36,753 nucleotides of DNA, from the NCBI GenBank assembly GCA_001311805.1, contig BBCA01000029.1, positions 1 through 36,753 of the forward strand, given 5' to 3'. How positions within the stretch are numbered: the stretch's first letter is position 1; every line of letters begins with the position of its first letter. The notes under the pieces were generated by a model. The model saw only the letters and a program-made list of their open reading frames with translations. It had not been told where the DNA came from and searched no databases. The position numbers and the translations under genes were made by a program. Shown here piece after piece: positions 34,909 through 36,753 of this stretch. This stretch comes from Lentibacillus juripiscarius JCM 12147. GTDB lineage: Bacteria; Bacillota; Bacilli; Bacillales_D; Amphibacillaceae.

Positions 34909-36543
34909 TTTTCGGTCACTGCAACTCCTTGATAAATGCCAATTTGTATTTAAGCGGCTCGGAATTGATTACGATGACCTGCGAAAAATCCTCCAGTTGA
35001 AATTAACCATGGACCAACGACGTGTTCCAACCATTTTCAACATGGAGTCATCAAAAAGAAAGAAGGCAATCAATTTCTAAAGTCCTTATGGCTGTACGGA
35101 TTTTACGGACTGATCCTGATTCCTTTTCTATTTCTGGGCGATCACTATATGCTGCAGATGAGCCTTATGTTCGGAATCATAATGTTTTTCCTGATGACAT
35201 CCATGATTTCTGATTTTACATCCGTCCTCTTGGATGTCAGGGACAAAATATTATTGGTACAAAACCAGTGAGCAAAAACAATCAGTGCTGCCAAAATGGT
35301 TCACGTCAGTATCTATATGACGCTCGTGACCGGAGCGCTTCTTGCCGTCCCATTCGTTGTTATGATAATCAAGAAAGGTATTGTGTTTTCGCTCCTATTT
35401 TTAGCGATTCTTGTCCTTAATGTTTTCTTTATCATTGCCCTGACAGCACTCACCTACATTTTTTACACTGCAGGTTTTCAGCGGGGAACAATTGAAGGAT
35501 ATCATCAATTATGTCCAGATTCTTTTATCCGTTGGAATTGTTGTGGGATATCAGCTGCTGGCTCGCTCCTTTGAGATTATCGATTTAACGGTTTCCTATA
35601 CGTTTAGCTGGTGGCACTTGTTTCTACCGCCAATTTGGTTCGGAGCACCATTTGAATGGTTTCTAGGGAAAAATGCATCCAGCGGCATCATCTTTTTGTC
35701 ATTGGCAGCTTTATTCGTTCCGGTTATCTCCATTATCATTTACTCCCGGCTAATGTCTTCCTTTGAGCGAAACTTGGAAAAGTTATTGAATGATTCCCGG
35801 AAAATAAAAGAAATTAATCAGGCCTAATCAGCTGTTGGCCCGAATGGTCTGTTTCAACCGGGAAGAACGCATCTTCTTTCAGTTTGCATCCTTGATGATG
35901 AAGAAAGAAAGGGAGTTTAAATTAAAGGTGTATCCATCACTGGGAATAGCGTTTATTTTCCCATTTATCTTTTGTTCAATTCGTTCAGTGATGGTTCATT
36001 TTCTGATGTGGGGCAAGGCAAAACGTACTTAACCATCTATTTCAGCAGTATCATGATTCCAACGGTCATTCATATGCTGAAATACTCGGAAAACTTTAAA
36101 GGCAGCTGGATTTTTCGCGCCGCACCAATTAGGGATTTGGCTTCACTTCACCGTGGGACGATAAAGGCATTCCTGGTAAAATTGTACCTGCCTATATTCA
36201 TTGTATTAGGTACAGTGTTTACAGTTATTTTTCTGTAAAAATTATACCAGATTTGGCTGTTGTGTTATTGGCGGGATGTCTGCATACAATTATTTCGTAT
36301 AAACTACTGAATAAGGGGACCTATCCGTTTAGCCAGTCGTTCGAATTAGCACAGGACATGAATACAGGGATGAATATTTTACTGACACTCCTTGCGGGAC
36401 TATTCGCACTCATCCATTTTATCGCCTTATCATTCAGCAATGGAATTTATATTTATCTTGGTGTGTTATTGATTGTGACGATTGTTAGCTGGTTTGTGGC
36501 TTTTCCTAAGAATAGCGCTTATCAGCTGCAAAACCAGGCATAA
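34901..36543 (+). CDS. Large ABC-2 type permease, heavily frameshifted
   Basis: About 545 residues. MNDFRSLQLLDKCQFVFKRL starts at 34901, eight bases after GGAGG inside the ATPase gene. A soluble N-terminus (DYDDLRKILQLKLTMDQRRV) is followed by many hydrophobic helices: SLWLYGFYGLILIPFLFLG, MVHVSIYMTLVTGALLAVPF, YQLLARSFEIIDLTVSYTFS, YLTIYFSSIMIPTVIHMLKY, LPIFIVLGTVFTVIF, and a final MNTGMNILLTLLAGLFALIH. At least six one-base indels split it (near 35073, 35252, 35275, 35478, 35815, 35965 and 36235). Size and layout match the large permeases paired with such ATPases in Bacillaceae. Two separate genes are possible but no good internal start is seen. Confidence 0.72.
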
Positions 36544-36550
36544 AAATTGA

Positions 36551-36585
36551 ACGGAGCTCTTGTTGGTGACAGAGCTCCGTTTTTG
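36551..36585 (+). terminator. Terminator of the ABC operon
   Basis: ACGGAGCTC / GAGCTCCGT followed by TTTTT, eight bases after the stop codon. Confidence 0.88.
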
Positions 36586-36599
36586 AATTGGGACAGCTG

Positions 36600-36753
36600 T
36601 CGCTCGAGTTGCCACGCCTCCCGCTCGAGTTCCGGGCGTTCTCGCTCGAGTTCCGGCTGCTCCCGCTCAAGTTCCGGGCGCTCTCGCTCGAGTTCACCCC
36701 GCTTTCGCTCGAGTTGGGCCGCTTCCCGCTCGAGTTCCGGGCGCTCCCGCTCG
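36600..36753. repeat. 21-bp tandem repeat array, CTCGAG family, locus 2
   Basis: Seven full units from 36600 in strict 21-bp steps plus the start of an eighth; the array runs off the window. Core (T/C)CGCTCGAGTT as at 15372, with one CTCAAG variant (36663). Unit remainders (CCGGGCGTTC, GGGCCGCTTC and others) differ. It follows directly on a terminator, as locus 1 does on the 5' end of a gene. Confidence 0.9.

Noticed and set aside
1..36543. Programmed frameshifting or recoding as the general cause of the breaks
   Set aside because: Breaks occur in dozens of unrelated genes, at plain homopolymers, in both directions, without conserved slippery sites; only the copA site deserves a separate look.

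Overview
The window looks like chromosomal DNA of a low-GC, salt-tolerant member of the Bacillaceae (Virgibacillus/Lentibacillus/Oceanobacillus type; inferred). The signs are Bacillus-style AGGAGG ribosome-binding sites with TTG and GTG starts, YtrA-, YvbH- and Yrk-type proteins, an ectoine hydroxylase next to a BCCT osmolyte transporter, and families typical of Bacillaceae (DUF3231, CBO0543, DUF2306-like). Most genes are broken by single-base indels, nearly all in homopolymer runs, at roughly one per 600-700 bp of coding DNA. The reading frame picks up again with conserved sequence right after each break, and the MATE gene holds a compensating pair. I read this mainly as uncorrected sequencing error and give gene spans across the breaks. 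Genuine decay is less likely, except for two clear remnants (sigma factor, HsdR).

Layout. 1-5573: 3' part of a MATE exporter, a sigma-factor remnant, then (minus strand) a YtrA-like regulator, one ABC ATPase and four tandem related ABC-2 permeases. 5705-6774: short-chain dehydrogenase. 6925-7895: two copies of a type I toxin-antitoxin locus (25-residue holin-like toxin on minus, structured antisense RNA on plus). 7945-8115: remnant of an HsdR N-terminus. 8376-10365: YvbH-like PH protein and glycerate kinase. 10420-12216: DrrAB-like ABC exporter. 12405-13583: small hydrophobic protein and two CBO0543 membrane proteins. 13791-15327: DUF2306-like and DUF3231 proteins.

15602-21667 is a copper-resistance island: csoR-copA-copZ, a Met/Gly-rich membrane protein and a His-rich CPH-type P-ATPase (CopB). 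22133-27553 is a sulfide/persulfide detoxification operon like B. subtilis yrkD-yrkJ and S. aureus cst. It holds CstR, a membrane rhodanese-like protein without the catalytic Cys, two DsrE-family proteins, two near-identical rhodaneses, TusA-rhodanese (YrkF), rhodanese-persulfide dioxygenase (YrkH), TusA (YrkI) and a TauE exporter (YrkJ). The csoR promoter and the promoter of the sulfur operon have almost the same -35/operator layout, so two related sensor-repressors sit about 8 kb apart on look-alike operators.

28065-36543: prfC, ectD, a BCCT transporter, a C45-type peptidase/acyltransferase, and an ABC ATPase with a large permease.

Intergenic DNA is rich in repeats. A 21-bp-period array around CTCGAG occurs at 15372 and again at the right edge. 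A second, unrelated 21-bp-period array around CCGGTTGAT lies at 29740, a 52-bp array at 27646, and a double-hairpin element with compensatory arm changes between copA and copZ.
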